Below are positions 32,281-42,845 of a DNA stretch of 64,000 bases, one piece after another (the first letter of the stretch is position 1; the number at the start of each line of letters is the position of its first letter). The notes beneath the pieces were generated by a model. That model did not search any database and had not been told where the DNA came from. It saw only the letters and a program-made list of their open reading frames with translations. The position numbers were made by a program, and so were the translations under genes. The stretch spans positions 30,806,001 through 30,870,000 of the forward strand of contig JAFFJZ010000001.1 of assembly GCA_018340375.1 (NCBI GenBank). The letters run 5' to 3'. The DNA comes from Gonatopus flavifemur. Taxonomy: Eukaryota; Arthropoda; Insecta; Hymenoptera; Dryinidae.

Positions 32281-33391
32281 ATAGAAAGATAACTTTATTG
32301 CTCTCGCTTCTACAGGATGTTTTTAATCTTCAAATTCTTGTCGAGTTGAATTGTGCTGAGAAAAGGGGGAGAATCATGATGTACGATTCATAATGTGACA
32401 TATTTATATCAAAATTGTGTCCCTTTGTCACTTGATTTTTCCAATCGTGTAGATGATTGTGTTGTACATCATCGAGCATTCTGATGTCACCATTTGACAT
32501 TTGACCGTACAGTAGTTGGAAACGTCTCATGACTAAATCGCATCACCGACCAGTCTGACTTGAAATTTACTAGAATTATATCTTCTTTTTCTTCTTCTGC
32601 GTCTTTATCCTCTTCTTATGTAACCGAATTGAAAATCCTTCCATTCTCTTCTTTTTTTAGTCATGTTATTTCGAGAACCACGATGATTCTCTCGTCATTC
32701 CAATACAACGTATCACGTCCGAGGAATATCGTATATTAAGTATAAAATTTTATTTGGTGCAACCAAGTCGCTATTATCTACATAAACGTTGGTGTACGTT
32801 TAAACGCGCACAAACACACATGCACATTCACGATGCACGTTGGCACTCGATTCTATGGCGGTGAATGTAAAAATGTCAAGACACATGTGCAGGAATGTAC
32901 ATTTTTTTTCTTCCTCAACTTTCTATCGTCAAGTCGACACTACTTCGCTGTTATATCTCTTTCCTTTTCTTCTTCTGTCTTGCTTCTGGAAAAATGTGAC
33001 GTCATCGCTGGGAATCTTGGTCACGGATATGCATTATAATGCGTGGAATGTGCGAAAAAGGGGGATAATGGAAGCGTGAGAGTTACACGTTGCAGCAACA
33101 GGTGGTGTTCTCACTTGTACGCTCGATATTCAATTAACTATCATTCGAATTGTCGAAATCTAGAAAACAATTGTTTATAAATAATTAATCCTCGTCTTTG
33201 GTTTCCCATTATTTCTTTGTTCAGTTTAGATTACTATTCGTAGCGAATCCTTAGATAAGGTGCGCGAGTCAGCCTCGTAGAATACACAATCGACTTTGGC
33301 AGTACTATTTATTCGTATCTCATTTTGATGCGTCGGAATGTGAATTCAATGATTTTGGAACTTTTCTTCAATCCTGCACGTATTTTTAAAT
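32281..33391. other. No gene seen
   Basis: Unique AT-rich sequence with CA- and T-rich stretches near 32810-32930. The overlapping 68- and 79-codon ORFs at 32833-33079 look like chance frames. Confidence 0.35.
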
Positions 33392-33393
33392 TA

Positions 33394-33461
33394 CACGGAG
33401 AGAAGAGAATAGTAAAGAATTCTATTAGCATGGTGAATATTACCATTCTCCTCTCTCCGTG
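33394..33461. mobile_element. 68-bp TA-flanked MITE
   Basis: CACGGAGAGAAGAGAATAGTAA on the left, shortened to CACGGAGAGAAGAGAAT for pairing, matches ATTCTCCTCTCTCCGTG on the right. TA lies at 33392-33393 and 33462-33463. The right TA is also the left TA of the next element. Confidence 0.72.
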
Positions 33462-33463
33462 TA

Positions 33464-33737
33464 CACGGAAAAAATCAGTAGTCCAAATTTTCGTTGACTA
33501 GTATGCCAATTTTGAACGGAGCACAAGTTTGGAAAGAATTCGTATACTGGATTTTAATAATTCGTTAACTGTGTTCACTATTCGAACAATGGAATCCATT
33601 TTTTATTTTCATCATCGAAATGATGGAAAGAGTCAACGAATTATTAAACTCCACTGTACGCATTCTTCTCCAAATTGTGCTCCGTCCAGAAGTGACATAC
33701 TAGTCAACGAAAATTTGGATCACTGATTTTTTCCGTG
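33464..33737. mobile_element. TA-flanked MITE, CACGGAAAAAATCAGT ends
   Basis: CACGGAAAAAATCAGTAGTC pairs with GATCACTGATTTTTTCCGTG. The arms continue with CAAATTTTCGTTGACTAGTA and its complement near 33701-33720. TA lies on both sides (33462-33463 and 33738-33739). The inner sequence also folds back around ATTCGTTAA/TTAACG-type segments. Confidence 0.78.
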
Positions 33738-33743
33738 TACATA

Positions 33744-33973
33744 CTCTCTAAATTGAAAACAGTGAAATCTCACTGATTGCAGTGAAAAGTCGACCACTGC
33801 GAATCAGTTCATATGCAGTGCAAAATCAGTGAATATTCACTAATCTCTGCAGTGCAGGGAGCAGGAACTTCAACTGCATAACCAGTGACTATTCACTGCT
33901 ATCTCACTGATTTCATACAGTGGTCTACTCTCCACTGCAGAAATAGTGAGACCACTGATTTGAGTTTGGAGAG
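33744..33973. mobile_element. MITE with CAGTGA-repeat interior, copy 2
   Basis: TA-flanked (33742-33743 and 33974-33975), with ends CTCTCTAAATTGAAAAC and GATTTGAGTTTGGAGAG. The interior repeats CAGTGA/TCACTG about a dozen times. It is homologous to 28149-28378 and shares its terminal type with 36683-36977. Confidence 0.75.
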
Positions 33974-33986
33974 TATCTTGATTCTA

Positions 33987-34212
33987 CACTGAGACAACGT
34001 TTGTTTCGGCGGAACCAAATTTTGGTTGAAATGAACGCAAAGAAACTTTTTGGTTGGCTGAAATAAAATTTATTTGTCTGTATGAAAGCCTTAATTATTG
34101 TGAACCAAAATTTGTTCATCCCAAATAAATTTGATTTCAACCAACCAAAAAGTTTCTTTGCGTTCATTTCAACTAAAATTATGTTTGGCTGGAACAAACT
34201 GTGTTTTCAGTG
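33987..34212. mobile_element. MITE with CACTGAGACAACG ends
   Basis: The left flank is TA (33985-33986). The ends CACTGAGACAACGTTTGTTT and AAACTGTGTTTTCAGTG are inverted. The arms share AACCAAAAAGTTTCTTTGCG and GTTCATTTCAAC with their complements. A 60- to 90-codon ORF on each strand is a by-product of this symmetry. Confidence 0.72.
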
Positions 34213-34213
34213 T

Positions 34214-34401
34214 GTGAAGCTGAAACTGGCAGCCTCAAAGCTAGCAGTCGATTGTTATAACCTTTAACACAAAATTTTTATTAAGGATTTAAGCATCTGA
34301 AACGTTTGGTGAACCGCTGCCTCATTGATTTATGGTATAAAAAAAGTTTCAACAACGTTTAATCAAAACTTACAAGAACCGGCCGCTAGTTTCAGTTTCA
34401 T
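34214..34401 (+). mobile_element. GAAGCTGAAACT-family MITE, copy 2
   Basis: The ends TGAAGCTGAAACTGGCAGCC and GCTAGTTTCAGTTTCA are inverted. The interior shares TTTTTATTAAGGATTTAAGC and AAAAAAGTTTCAACAACGTT with the copies at 34821 and 30276. It directly abuts the previous MITE. Confidence 0.68.
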
Positions 34402-34820
34402 CTTGATTCTGAAATTCTTTTCAATACTTGAACTCCACGACTACTTTGAATGTGGATACGGAGTAACCCCAAATCACACATTTCGTGTAAAAAGGGTAGG
34501 AAAGGACCTCACATGGTGGTCGTTTTAGAGATGAAGCGAATTATACGAAAATCATTTATGAACACAGTAGAAACATTTCTGAAATTATATATAATGTGTA
34601 TATAATTTTGAAATTTTCCCACTCGGGAATGCAAGAAGCAGTTACATTCTCGTCTTTGTTTAAATCTAGATCACTAAAATTGAATGTCGTGAGGATCATC
34701 GGTGACCTTCAGGTCCATAAAAATTATGCTATTATGCTTTTCTATAGAAAAATTATCGTGGCGGTCAACGTGTTGATAGTGATAAGTCATATCTTTTTTA
34801 TTTAATTGGCTTGTATCCGT

Positions 34821-35008
34821 AATGGAGCTGAAACTGGCAGCCTTAGGGCTAGCAGCCGATGTTCATAACTTTTTACAAACAATTTTTATCAAGGATTTGA
34901 GTATCTGAAAGGTGTAATGGAGGCTGCTCAATCGATTTCTGATATAAAAAAAGCTTCAACAACGTTTATTCAAAAGTTACAACAATCGGCTGCTAGTTTC
35001 AGCTTCAT
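34821..35008 (+). mobile_element. GAAGCTGAAACT-family MITE, copy 3, 8-bp TSD
   Basis: The same family as 34214 and 30276. This copy has a perfect 8-bp target duplication GTATCCGT (34813-34820 and 35009-35016), which places the family with hAT-type transposition. The arms contain CTAGCAGCCGAT and ATCGGCTGCTAG. Confidence 0.8.
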
Positions 35009-35060
35009 GTATCCGTACTTCCTAAATTTCTTGTAGTGGAATCCTCCAACTTATCGAAGT

Positions 35061-35115
35061 CACAGTATTTTTATTCATTAAGAGTAGGTTTTCACTCCAA
35101 GAAATTTAGAGAGTA
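35061..35115. mobile_element. Fragment of the 36683-type MITE
   Basis: CAGTATTTTTATTCATTAAG through CTCCAAGAAATTTAGAGAGTA matches the right terminal part of the element at 36683-36977. No left half is found, so it is a truncated copy. Confidence 0.55.
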
Positions 35116-36399
35116 CTGAATAATACAAGTGTTTCATGTTTGAGAATAACATTTATTATATTTATTTCTGACAATCACACGGTGAAAACGGTGGTGTCAG
35201 AAGCTTTATCCCAAAATTCGGTGCCAGAATAACTCTAAACGGTGTTAGAATGACACCCACTTTTAAAACTGCAGGTTTTTTTGATAGTACACACGTAGAA
35301 AAACGGATTGTTGTCCGTAGAGATGAACGATCCGGAAATAATCAACTCTTCTTCATACAATTGATATCGAATTTCAATTGAAATTATACAAACATTTTTT
35401 GGCTTCGATTGATTCTTATATAATCTCGATTGAAATTTGATATAAATTGTATAAAAAAAGAATAGATCCTTTTCAGATCTCCAGTCTTTTCCCATTTCTA
35501 GTTGCACGCGTCAGCGGAAATCATTTAAACTCTATAATTTTCAAAGAATTCTTCAAGAATTTGTCGACGAACTTTGTGCTGTATAGGGAGATTTGGCTAG
35601 GTATAATTTTTGAGTAGTAGCTAGATGATCCGGTGAATATGACTCAATTGCGTAGCAGAATTTTAGATTGGATCATTTCGATGCACTGGTGAGAACAGAA
35701 AAAGTAGGGAAAGGAGAACAGAAAAAGTGGAGAGCTGGGAAGTATATTGGAAAATATCTTGTACTCCAGAGCAAATGAGAACGTTTGAGGATTCTATTCG
35801 ATCGAACGTAGAATCAACTTGATTCAAATAAATTCCCAAACGCACTTCCATGAATACAGAAAGAACACAACTTTTCCTTTTGCTTAACAGTGAAAGTCCA
35901 TAAATTATCTTATCTTGCCACGATGTCAGATCAAAATCGAATTATTCATTTCTTTCGTGGAATGATGAAACTACGACGACATTAAGTCGGCTCGTAATTT
36001 GTTCATTCGTCATGAAATTCAAAGCTCTTTATTACATTTCATTTATCAAATCATGACAAATAAGATTGGAATCTTTTCAAAGTTATCAGCAGTTGCTTGA
36101 TGATTCAATTTTTATGTTGGTAACAAAATGACATTCAACGAAGAGTGTGTGTGTGTGTGTTTTGAATTATGAAATAAATTCTTTGATATTGAAAATGAAA
36201 AAAGAAGAATTTTACGAATTTTATAATTCTCAATGGTTTTTTTTTTTATTTTTATTTACTGCAGGGGATTCAAACTTTGTTGTGTATTGTAATTATTAAA
36301 AAAGAAGTACTTTAATAACTTGCATAATTCATTGAAACATTTCTAAATGATATCGTACGGAAAAAATGACGTATAAAATACCTACTACATTTTGTATCA
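35116..36399. other. No gene seen; (GT)n run
   Basis: A short (GT)n microsatellite lies at about 36146-36160. A small ORF on the minus strand at 35507-35235 has no recognisable features. The remainder is AT-rich. Confidence 0.35.
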
Positions 36400-36568
36400 A
36401 AGTAGCAGGATGAGTGAAATAGTATAATTGTTACTACACAGTGTTGAGAATGTTCATGATGAATGATAGAAAAAATCGTTCAATGTGGTGCAACTTTACA
36501 CCGTAAAGCATGAATTTCCACTACACTGTGTAATAAAAATTATACTGTTTCACTTATCCTGCTACTTG
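36400..36568. mobile_element. Foldback with AAGTAGCAGGATGAG ends
   Basis: AAGTAGCAGGATGAGTGAAA pairs with TTTCACTTATCCTGCTACTT. The arms go on through TAGTATAATTGTTACTACAC and its complement. The edges are uncertain because partial symmetry continues outward (CTACTACATTTT / GGTAGCAGTTTT). Confidence 0.6.
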
Positions 36569-36682
36569 GTAGCAGTTTTGTAATCGTGGGAACAATGCTA
36601 TAGTAGCTAAAATTTAGGGATTGCGGGCAATATTTATGGCTATCCAAATATGAAATACACAAAGTAGCTACCACCACTCCTA

Positions 36683-36977
36683 CCCTCCAAATTCCTTGCA
36701 GTGCAAAATTCACTCCCGAAGAGTGAAAATACTACAAGTCCAGGAAGAGTGAGATTCCACTCTTAAGCAGTGACTTTTCATTCCAGAAGCGTGAATTCTC
36801 ACTGCAACAGAGTGAAGTTTTAACTTGGTTTAAAGAGTGAAATCCTCACTCCAAGAGAAGGAAAATTCACTTGTATGGAGTGAAAACTCACTCTTTACGG
36901 GTGGAATCTCACTCTTGTTGGACTTGCAGTATTTTCATTCTTTAGGAGTGGATTTGCACTTCAAGAAATTTAGAGAG
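36683..36977. mobile_element. TA-flanked MITE with GAGTGA/TCACTC interior
   Basis: TA lies at 36681-36682 and 36978-36979. The ends CCCTCCAAATTCCTTG and AAGAAATTTAGAGAG are inverted. The arms share GTGAAAATACT and GCAAGTCCA with their complements. The interior is built of alternating GAGTG and CACTC. It appears related by terminal type to 33744-33973. Confidence 0.72.
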
Positions 36978-36979
36978 TA

Positions 36980-38008
36980 GCTACCATAGCGAATTATTCT
37001 TTTGCATGTACTCCTCGATATCATACCATCGCGTCGTTTTGTCATGCATGAACTTGAGAATGATGAGTCCATCGCATTACTAATAATACTCAAAAAACAG
37101 AGATCATAAATGCGAAAAGACCACAGATGACGTTATACAATTGTATGAAAGCCTTGAGTTGAATTGGTTGAGCACACATTTGAATGCAAGTAGATTACAA
37201 AAGATCCTTGAGATTTGTACGAAACTTTGGTGTTGACTTGTATTCGATTGTCATTGTTGTTGTAGACAGTTCTTAAAATAGAAGGATCCTCGTTAAAAAT
37301 AATAACAATGACAATTGAATGATGTAATTTGAAATTCAGACTTCGCCTCGCAACGGAATGCAACATTGTTTTTTCTCAGATAAGAACTCTGCAAAATTCC
37401 ATCAGTCTTTGATCAAAATACTTGAATCATTTCTAATCATTCTCATTTATCGGAAGTTTATAATTTTAAATGACTATTGAATCTATTAAGATTCCAGTGA
37501 AAAATCATTTGGATTCAATTTGGTGTGGATTACCAAAGAATTTGAATGTATAAAAACAAAATTGTTAACGATAAAGAAACAGGGAACTCTTCTGAATACC
37601 AAAGGAAGGAGAAAAGAAAGAACCGCCGCAAACGTAATGGTCCTTATTTCGTTGAGAGATGAGACGATGATAATCTCAAATGTAAATTTAATCTTAATAA
37701 CCTTCTCCGCCGACTCCCACGTGTTTATAATCATTTTTTCTTACGATACGCAACGAAAAGCAACGATATGCTTCTTTTATCCGTGCGTCGCATACGTATG
37801 AGGGAGTTAACGTAAAAGTGCATCAACGCGAAGACTATGTTTGCGTACTCAAAATTCATTCGACGACCAACAATCGATATGAATACAATGGGCTGGTTTA
37901 ATGGGGGTAACCAAAAAGAGGTAAACAAACCGTTTAAATTTCGTTATGCCAGGTTTATATATTTATCGCGCCCGCGTAGCGGTTCGTTTAAAATGAAAAA
38001 ACTTATAA
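36980..38008. other. No gene seen
   Basis: Unique AT-rich sequence. Short overlapping ORFs at 37486-37928 on both strands show no domain-like features. Confidence 0.35.
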
Positions 38009-38619
38009 GTTTAACCAGGGTGTCTACCAGACCTGGGAAACCTGGAAAACCTGGAAGAGTCAGGGAATTTTTCGTAAAAATGATGAAAGTCAGGGAATTT
38101 TTCTCATTCGCTATCACACTGTTAGAATTATTTGTGTTAAATTTCATGTACCAGATTTGGAAGTTTTTTGCATATAAATTTGTACATTGAATTTGAACAT
38201 CTGAATGTCTATTGTGCTGTCTATCAATGTAGTAAAGTTAGATGCGTATAAGGTTATCAAATTTGATGTAAAATTTACATTAATTGTTATGAAATTTACA
38301 AACATTTCTAACAGTGTATTTACCCACTGTAAAGAAATAATTGTAAGGTGTTTCCCCAAAAAATGGTGGTAGCAAAATTGGTTCATGAATAAGGAATCTT
38401 TCAACGTGATTTAGTGTTTATTTTTATTTGTAAAGAATTCAACACCCGAATCATACATAGAATCAATAAAAAATCGGGAATAATTTTCATATTGTGAGAT
38501 TGAAGAATGAAATATAGCGTGGAATTATGTTCTAACAGCGTGTAAAAAGTGAGAAATCAGACAAATGTTGTCTGTGCGCACTGTTCACACATTGTATTTT
38601 TGCCAGGGTTGTGAACTCC

Positions 38620-38880
38620 ACAAAGTTCTGGAGCAGATCAATGAAGAAATGTCAAAAATTCGTTTCCGTGGGACATGAACCAATCGATTCAGAATCTTCT
38701 GACATCAAAAACGGAATAGTACTTGAGAAGAACATTTTTCAAAAAGTGCACTTCGAAATTTTACCAAGTGCTAGAGCAAGTCGATGAAGAAGTTTCAAAA
38801 ATTCGTTTCCGCGAGGTATAGACTAATGGATTTAGAATCTTCTGAAACGAAAAATGTACAGGTCGTGAGAGAAAGAGGTT
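38620..38880 (+). repeat. Two-copy tandem repeat inside the CAGGG element
   Basis: Two diverged units about 138 bases apart share CT(G/A)GAGCA, GATGAAGAA-type sequence, CAAAAATTCGTTTCCG and AGAATCTTCTGA. Both can read L-E-Q-(I/V)-(N/D)-E-E in one frame before stops intervene, which suggests a duplicated coding segment that has decayed. Confidence 0.5.
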
Positions 38881-39165
38881 TTTTCCGAAGTCGAGTTGTA
38901 AATCTCACCAAATAGAGGGGTTCAAAAAAGAAAGAAAAAGAGCTTTCGAATATCTTGAAATATGATGTACACACGACCATAATGTGTAAAATCAGTGCAT
39001 TTGATGTTGATATGTTGTATAGAGCGATATTTTCAATATATTGAAGTACATCGGAGAAATCTCACATGAAAGATTTGGCTAGCGTTCCAGGGCTAATATC
39101 CTATTAGAAAAGAAAAGTGTAGAGCGTGCCGTGACAGTATATTATATAAAATTGAAGGACGTAAA

Positions 39166-39908
39166 ATGGAACATATGATAATTATCAAATCATCAACACT
39201 GCAGTGTCGTTTTGTACCAATCATCTTGATTCTCTATCACGGCAATGCTGCTGTGGAAAGAGGTTTTTCAATAAACGCTGATTGTTTGATGGATAATCTT
39301 TCTAACGAGTCATTAGTTGAACAAAGAATAGTATATGATTCAGTTTTAAACACAGGAGGAACGGAAAATGTGCAAACAACGAAAGAATTATTATGTTACG
39401 TTGCACAAGCTACACAGTAAAAAATTTTTCCTCAAATTCAACACACAAGCGAATGTTAACCATTTTTCTTCACACTCAACGTGTGTTGATTTCAGAGCGA
39501 CACTTATAAAGTGTTGATTTGAACTCGAATAACATTTTAATGTGTTGAAAATGAATCGATCGAACAGCATTTGATCAGTGTGTTAAATGAACACACAAAA
39601 GTGTTAAATATTCAGCACTTGAATTTTAACACGTAGTTAAATATTCAACACTTGAATTCTGACACGTACTTCTTTTTTACACAATGACGGAATTTTTTTT
39701 ACTGTGTAATCAAAAATAGAAATCTGTCCTGAAAGACAACAGGAGATTAGAGGAAGATGAATTTGAGAAAACTAAAACCAAAAGAAGAACTCTCAGACAG
39801 ATTGAAGAGCTGAAAAATAAAAAAGTAAAAATGTTTGAGGAGAATTGTTCATCAATGCAAACTATTGACCAAGAAATTGCGAACTTGGAGGACTCATTGA
39901 AAACTTGA
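39166..39908 (+). pseudogene. Transposase-like C-terminal ORF split by a MITE
   Basis: The first part (39166-39410) contains H-G-N-A-A-V-E-R-G-F-S, which resembles the A-x-V-E-R-x-F-S signature of hAT C-terminal dimerisation regions. After the MITE at 39413-39706 the same frame resumes at 39708. It runs, apart from one TAG at 39717-39719, to a TGA at 39906-39908. The second part is Lys/Glu-rich with heptad-like L, I and M positions, so probably a coiled coil. The break falls exactly at the TA target. The N-terminal catalytic part was not recognised upstream, so this is a remnant. Confidence 0.6.
39413..39706. mobile_element. TA-flanked MITE inserted in the transposase-like ORF
   Basis: The ends CACAGTAAAAAATTTTTCC and GGAATTTTTTTTACTGTG are inverted, with TA on both sides (39411-39412 and 39707-39708). 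The interior repeats TGTGTTGA, TTCAACAC and GTGTTAAAT motifs. Its 294-base length would shift nothing, but its internal stop codons cut the host ORF. Confidence 0.75.
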
Positions 39909-40608
39909 GTATTGATTAGTTTAAATCAAGTGTTTGTGAGATCATACTTCTCCATTTTTGTTATTATTTTATATACACAAAAAAATTCAAGACTATGTGT
40001 CATACGTGTATAATGTCATTCAGTATGTTATCTATCAAAATTCATAGGAAACATCGGTTTCTTTTTCTATCACAATGTTTGTTATAATACTTAAGATTCT
40101 TGAGTTATTTGACATTTTTTCGAATTTTGAATTGAATTTTATGTCCAATTAGATTTTATTTGTTTATTTATTTCGATGTCAAGGATAAAGTTTTTTTCTT
40201 CAATACAAGAATTTAAAATTTCAATATACTAATGATGCATAATTTATGTGTTCTCTATTTGAAATAAAGCTCAATAGTTTATTGCAAACAATCTTGTTCA
40301 TTTTGATACTTATTACATGCGAATTTCTCATACATCCATGAATTAAGTCACTTCATTAAGCTGCATGGAGTGTAATATGTGTATTACACGTCATGTATTG
40401 TAGGAGAAGGAGTTTGAATGATTCAATATGGAAGATCAAATTTGTATTTATACTTTCAAATCAAATGATATATTGTTATCCTGGAATTTTCCAAAATTCG
40501 ACCTGGAAAACCTGGAAAAATCAGGGAATTTTATTTTGGAAATTTAGTAGACACCCTGGTTTAACGCAGTTTGTGCAATAGTTGTGTTGTTGATCGTAGG
40601 GAAAGTTT

Positions 40609-40993
40609 TAAGGGGGCTAGAGCATGGGGAAGTGAGGGAGGGGAAATTTTGCGCGAACTTTTCTTAAAAGATACATAATTGATACAAATTTAAATTGAAT
40701 GTTGATGATTTACATACTTGGAATTGCGCACTTTGAATTTTCAAATGATTTCTGAAGGCTAAAAAATATAATTGTAAAATTTGTTGACGTTTGAAGGTTA
40801 AAATTTTACAATTTCATTGTTTAGCCTTCAGAAATCATTTGAAAATTCAAAGTGCGCGGCAGTGCGCAATTCCAAGTATGTAAATCATTATCATTCAATT
40901 TAAATTTGTATCAATTACGTATCTTCTAAGAAAAGTTCGCACAAAATTTGACTTTTCTCCTCCCCCACTTCCTCATGCTCCAGTCCCCTCAAA
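40609..40993. mobile_element. Long foldback, arms about 180 bp
   Basis: The left arm contains GGGGGCTAGAGCATGGGGAA, AAGATACATAATTGATAC and GATTTACATACTTGGAATTG. The right arm has the complements of all three. The central loop is about 20-30 bases around 40785-40800. It starts 50 bases after the CAGGG transposon. No target duplication was identified. Confidence 0.68.
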
Positions 40994-42374
40994 GAAAATA
41001 AATGTTTTGCCAAATTTGTGGAATTTTTATTTTTCGATACACACGTCATTGAAATTCCCATTGATTTTCTCAATGGAAATTGCATTTTCATCAACACGAT
41101 TTAGAGCGATCGTGAATGCAACTGTTGATTATGGACTAACGCTGAACATGTTAACTGTCGGAACACGCCCCAGTCCCGTGAGAATTGAATTCAAGTTTCA
41201 TAAAAGCGTGTAAAGAACGGAAAGGCAGGAGGGAATATTGAAATTTTATCTTGGAAATTTGGTGTTTCAACCCTGGTAATTAAAAATTAGAAACTCTCAA
41301 ATGAATCTAAAGAATTTTAATTGTCCTCTTGGTGAATCTCAAACGGCGAACTTTGAAAAATTCAAACCAATGAACATTCATCAATTTTACTGCAATTCGA
41401 AATATCGATAGTTGGTTTTTTATATTTTGATCTTGCATGCAAATTAAAGGAAATGCATTTGATTATCACGATACATCCTTGTATATAAAATTCGTAGATT
41501 GGAAACATAAGTTCAACGACTGTGCGTGAGATTCGTTGATCCTTGATTATACGTCAAATACGAAATTAATGAGATAGAAGTCGACGGATTAGATACCCGT
41601 AAAAATCATGTGAACCACATTCCTTTTCATCGCTTTCTTCCTTTCTGCCTCTTTCCCTCTCGTTGAGTCAAATAAAGAGATTTTCTCAGAGCTTAGGAAT
41701 TGAATAATTGCGATACACTTGAGAGTATTCAGCAGAATTTATACATAAATTCAATACTAAATTATCTGAGGAATATCGAGTAAGGTTTCACACGAGTAGG
41801 AATTTCCATAGAAGAAAGTAACTAACTTGCCACAGATTTTATATCCGTTATAATATTTCAGCCCCCCCCCCCCTCCACATGAGGTGAGTAATTATTCAAG
41901 AATAAGATAGCCTGCTAAATCGCTCACCAGCCAGAAATCGAAATCTGTCGACATCAGTTTGATATCGTATTGACGCTTGCCTTCAATATGGGAGGAAATC
42001 AATACATTATAGGAATCAAATGTGAATTCAAGAAACTTATTTAATTCTTGTGGGTTTTTTTTCAGGTTTTTAATATCAATTTCTGAAACAAATAATTATT
42101 CTCTCAGATTCTGAGAGAAGAGATGAGAATGAATTGTGAGTCGTATATACACATATGTGTATAATAATCTGGCGTAAAATTATACCTTGGAGGGTTAGAA
42201 TTAAAGCGATGTAATAAACCCGCTCGTATGATTCGTTTTCAAGAGAATGAAAAAGTAATTGATGAAACAATTGCATCATTTCACCTAATGTTTCTATTCT
42301 TGCACGAAATAAGGATTATAATGAAGATTTCCAGAAAAAGTATAGTACTTTTCAGTATTATATATTCTGATATC
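40994..42374. other. No gene seen; poly-C run and a relic transposon end
   Basis: A run of about 12 C lies at 41862-41874. Bases 41221-41276 resemble the right end of the CAGGG element (TTTTATCTTGGAAATTT, CCCTGG). The remaining sequence is AT-rich. Confidence 0.35.
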
Positions 42375-42376
42375 TA

Positions 42377-42843
42377 CACGGAGAAAAATGAAGGTCGAAA
42401 ATTATAGTGATCTTTAATAAAAATTGGAGAATATTTCTTGCAATCTAAAAGTATTTCTTTAATGCATAATAAAGATGAAACCGTCCACATTTTTGTGGAA
42501 TTTTATTTGGAAGACAATGAACAATTATTAATGTTTAATAAAGAATAGAGAAACATATGAACTTTCCAAAAGTCGCGCGTGAAATTTTACAAAAATGATA
42601 ACAAAATTTCAATATCCTACTATTCACTTTGTGAAATTTCATACGCGACTTTTGGAAAGTTCATATGTTTCTCTATTTTTCATGAGGTATTGATAATTTT
42701 TCGTTGTTTTTCGAATACAATTCTACAAACGAGTGGACCGTTTTGTGTTTATTATGCATTTGAGAAAAATTTTCAGATTTTAAGAAATATTCTCCAATTT
42801 TTATTGAAGATTACTATATTTTCGACCTGCATTTTTCTCCGTG
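42377..42843. mobile_element. Full-length foldback MITE, 467 bp, TA target
   Basis: TA lies at 42375-42376 and 42844-42845. CACGGAGAAAAATGAAGGTC pairs with GACCTGCATTTTTCTCCGTG. The pairing continues through ATTGGAGAATATTTCTT and inward to GAAACATATGAACTTTCC and AAAAGTCGCG, so nearly the whole element is one hairpin. The 124-codon ORF in the right arm is a chance frame. Confidence 0.8.
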
Positions 42844-42845
42844 TA

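Larger units (their letters stand above)
38016..40558. mobile_element. CAGGGTGTCTAC-terminated DNA transposon, 7-bp TSD
   Basis: A perfect 12-bp terminal inverted repeat, CAGGGTGTCTAC and GTAGACACCCTG. The flanks are a perfect 7-bp duplication GTTTAAC (38009-38015 and 40559-40565). Subterminal segments on both sides repeat ACCTGGAAAACCTGGAA and GTCAGGGAATTTT. It encloses a remnant of a transposase-like ORF (39166-39908), itself interrupted by a MITE. hAT elements usually make 8-bp duplications, so the superfamily is left open. Truncated relatives of its right end may lie at 41221-41276 and 48250-48330. Confidence 0.82.

Noticed and set aside
36681..36979. Tandem satellite array
   Set aside because: The GAGTG/CACTC repeats are arranged symmetrically about a centre and bounded by inverted ends with TA, which fits a MITE better than a satellite.
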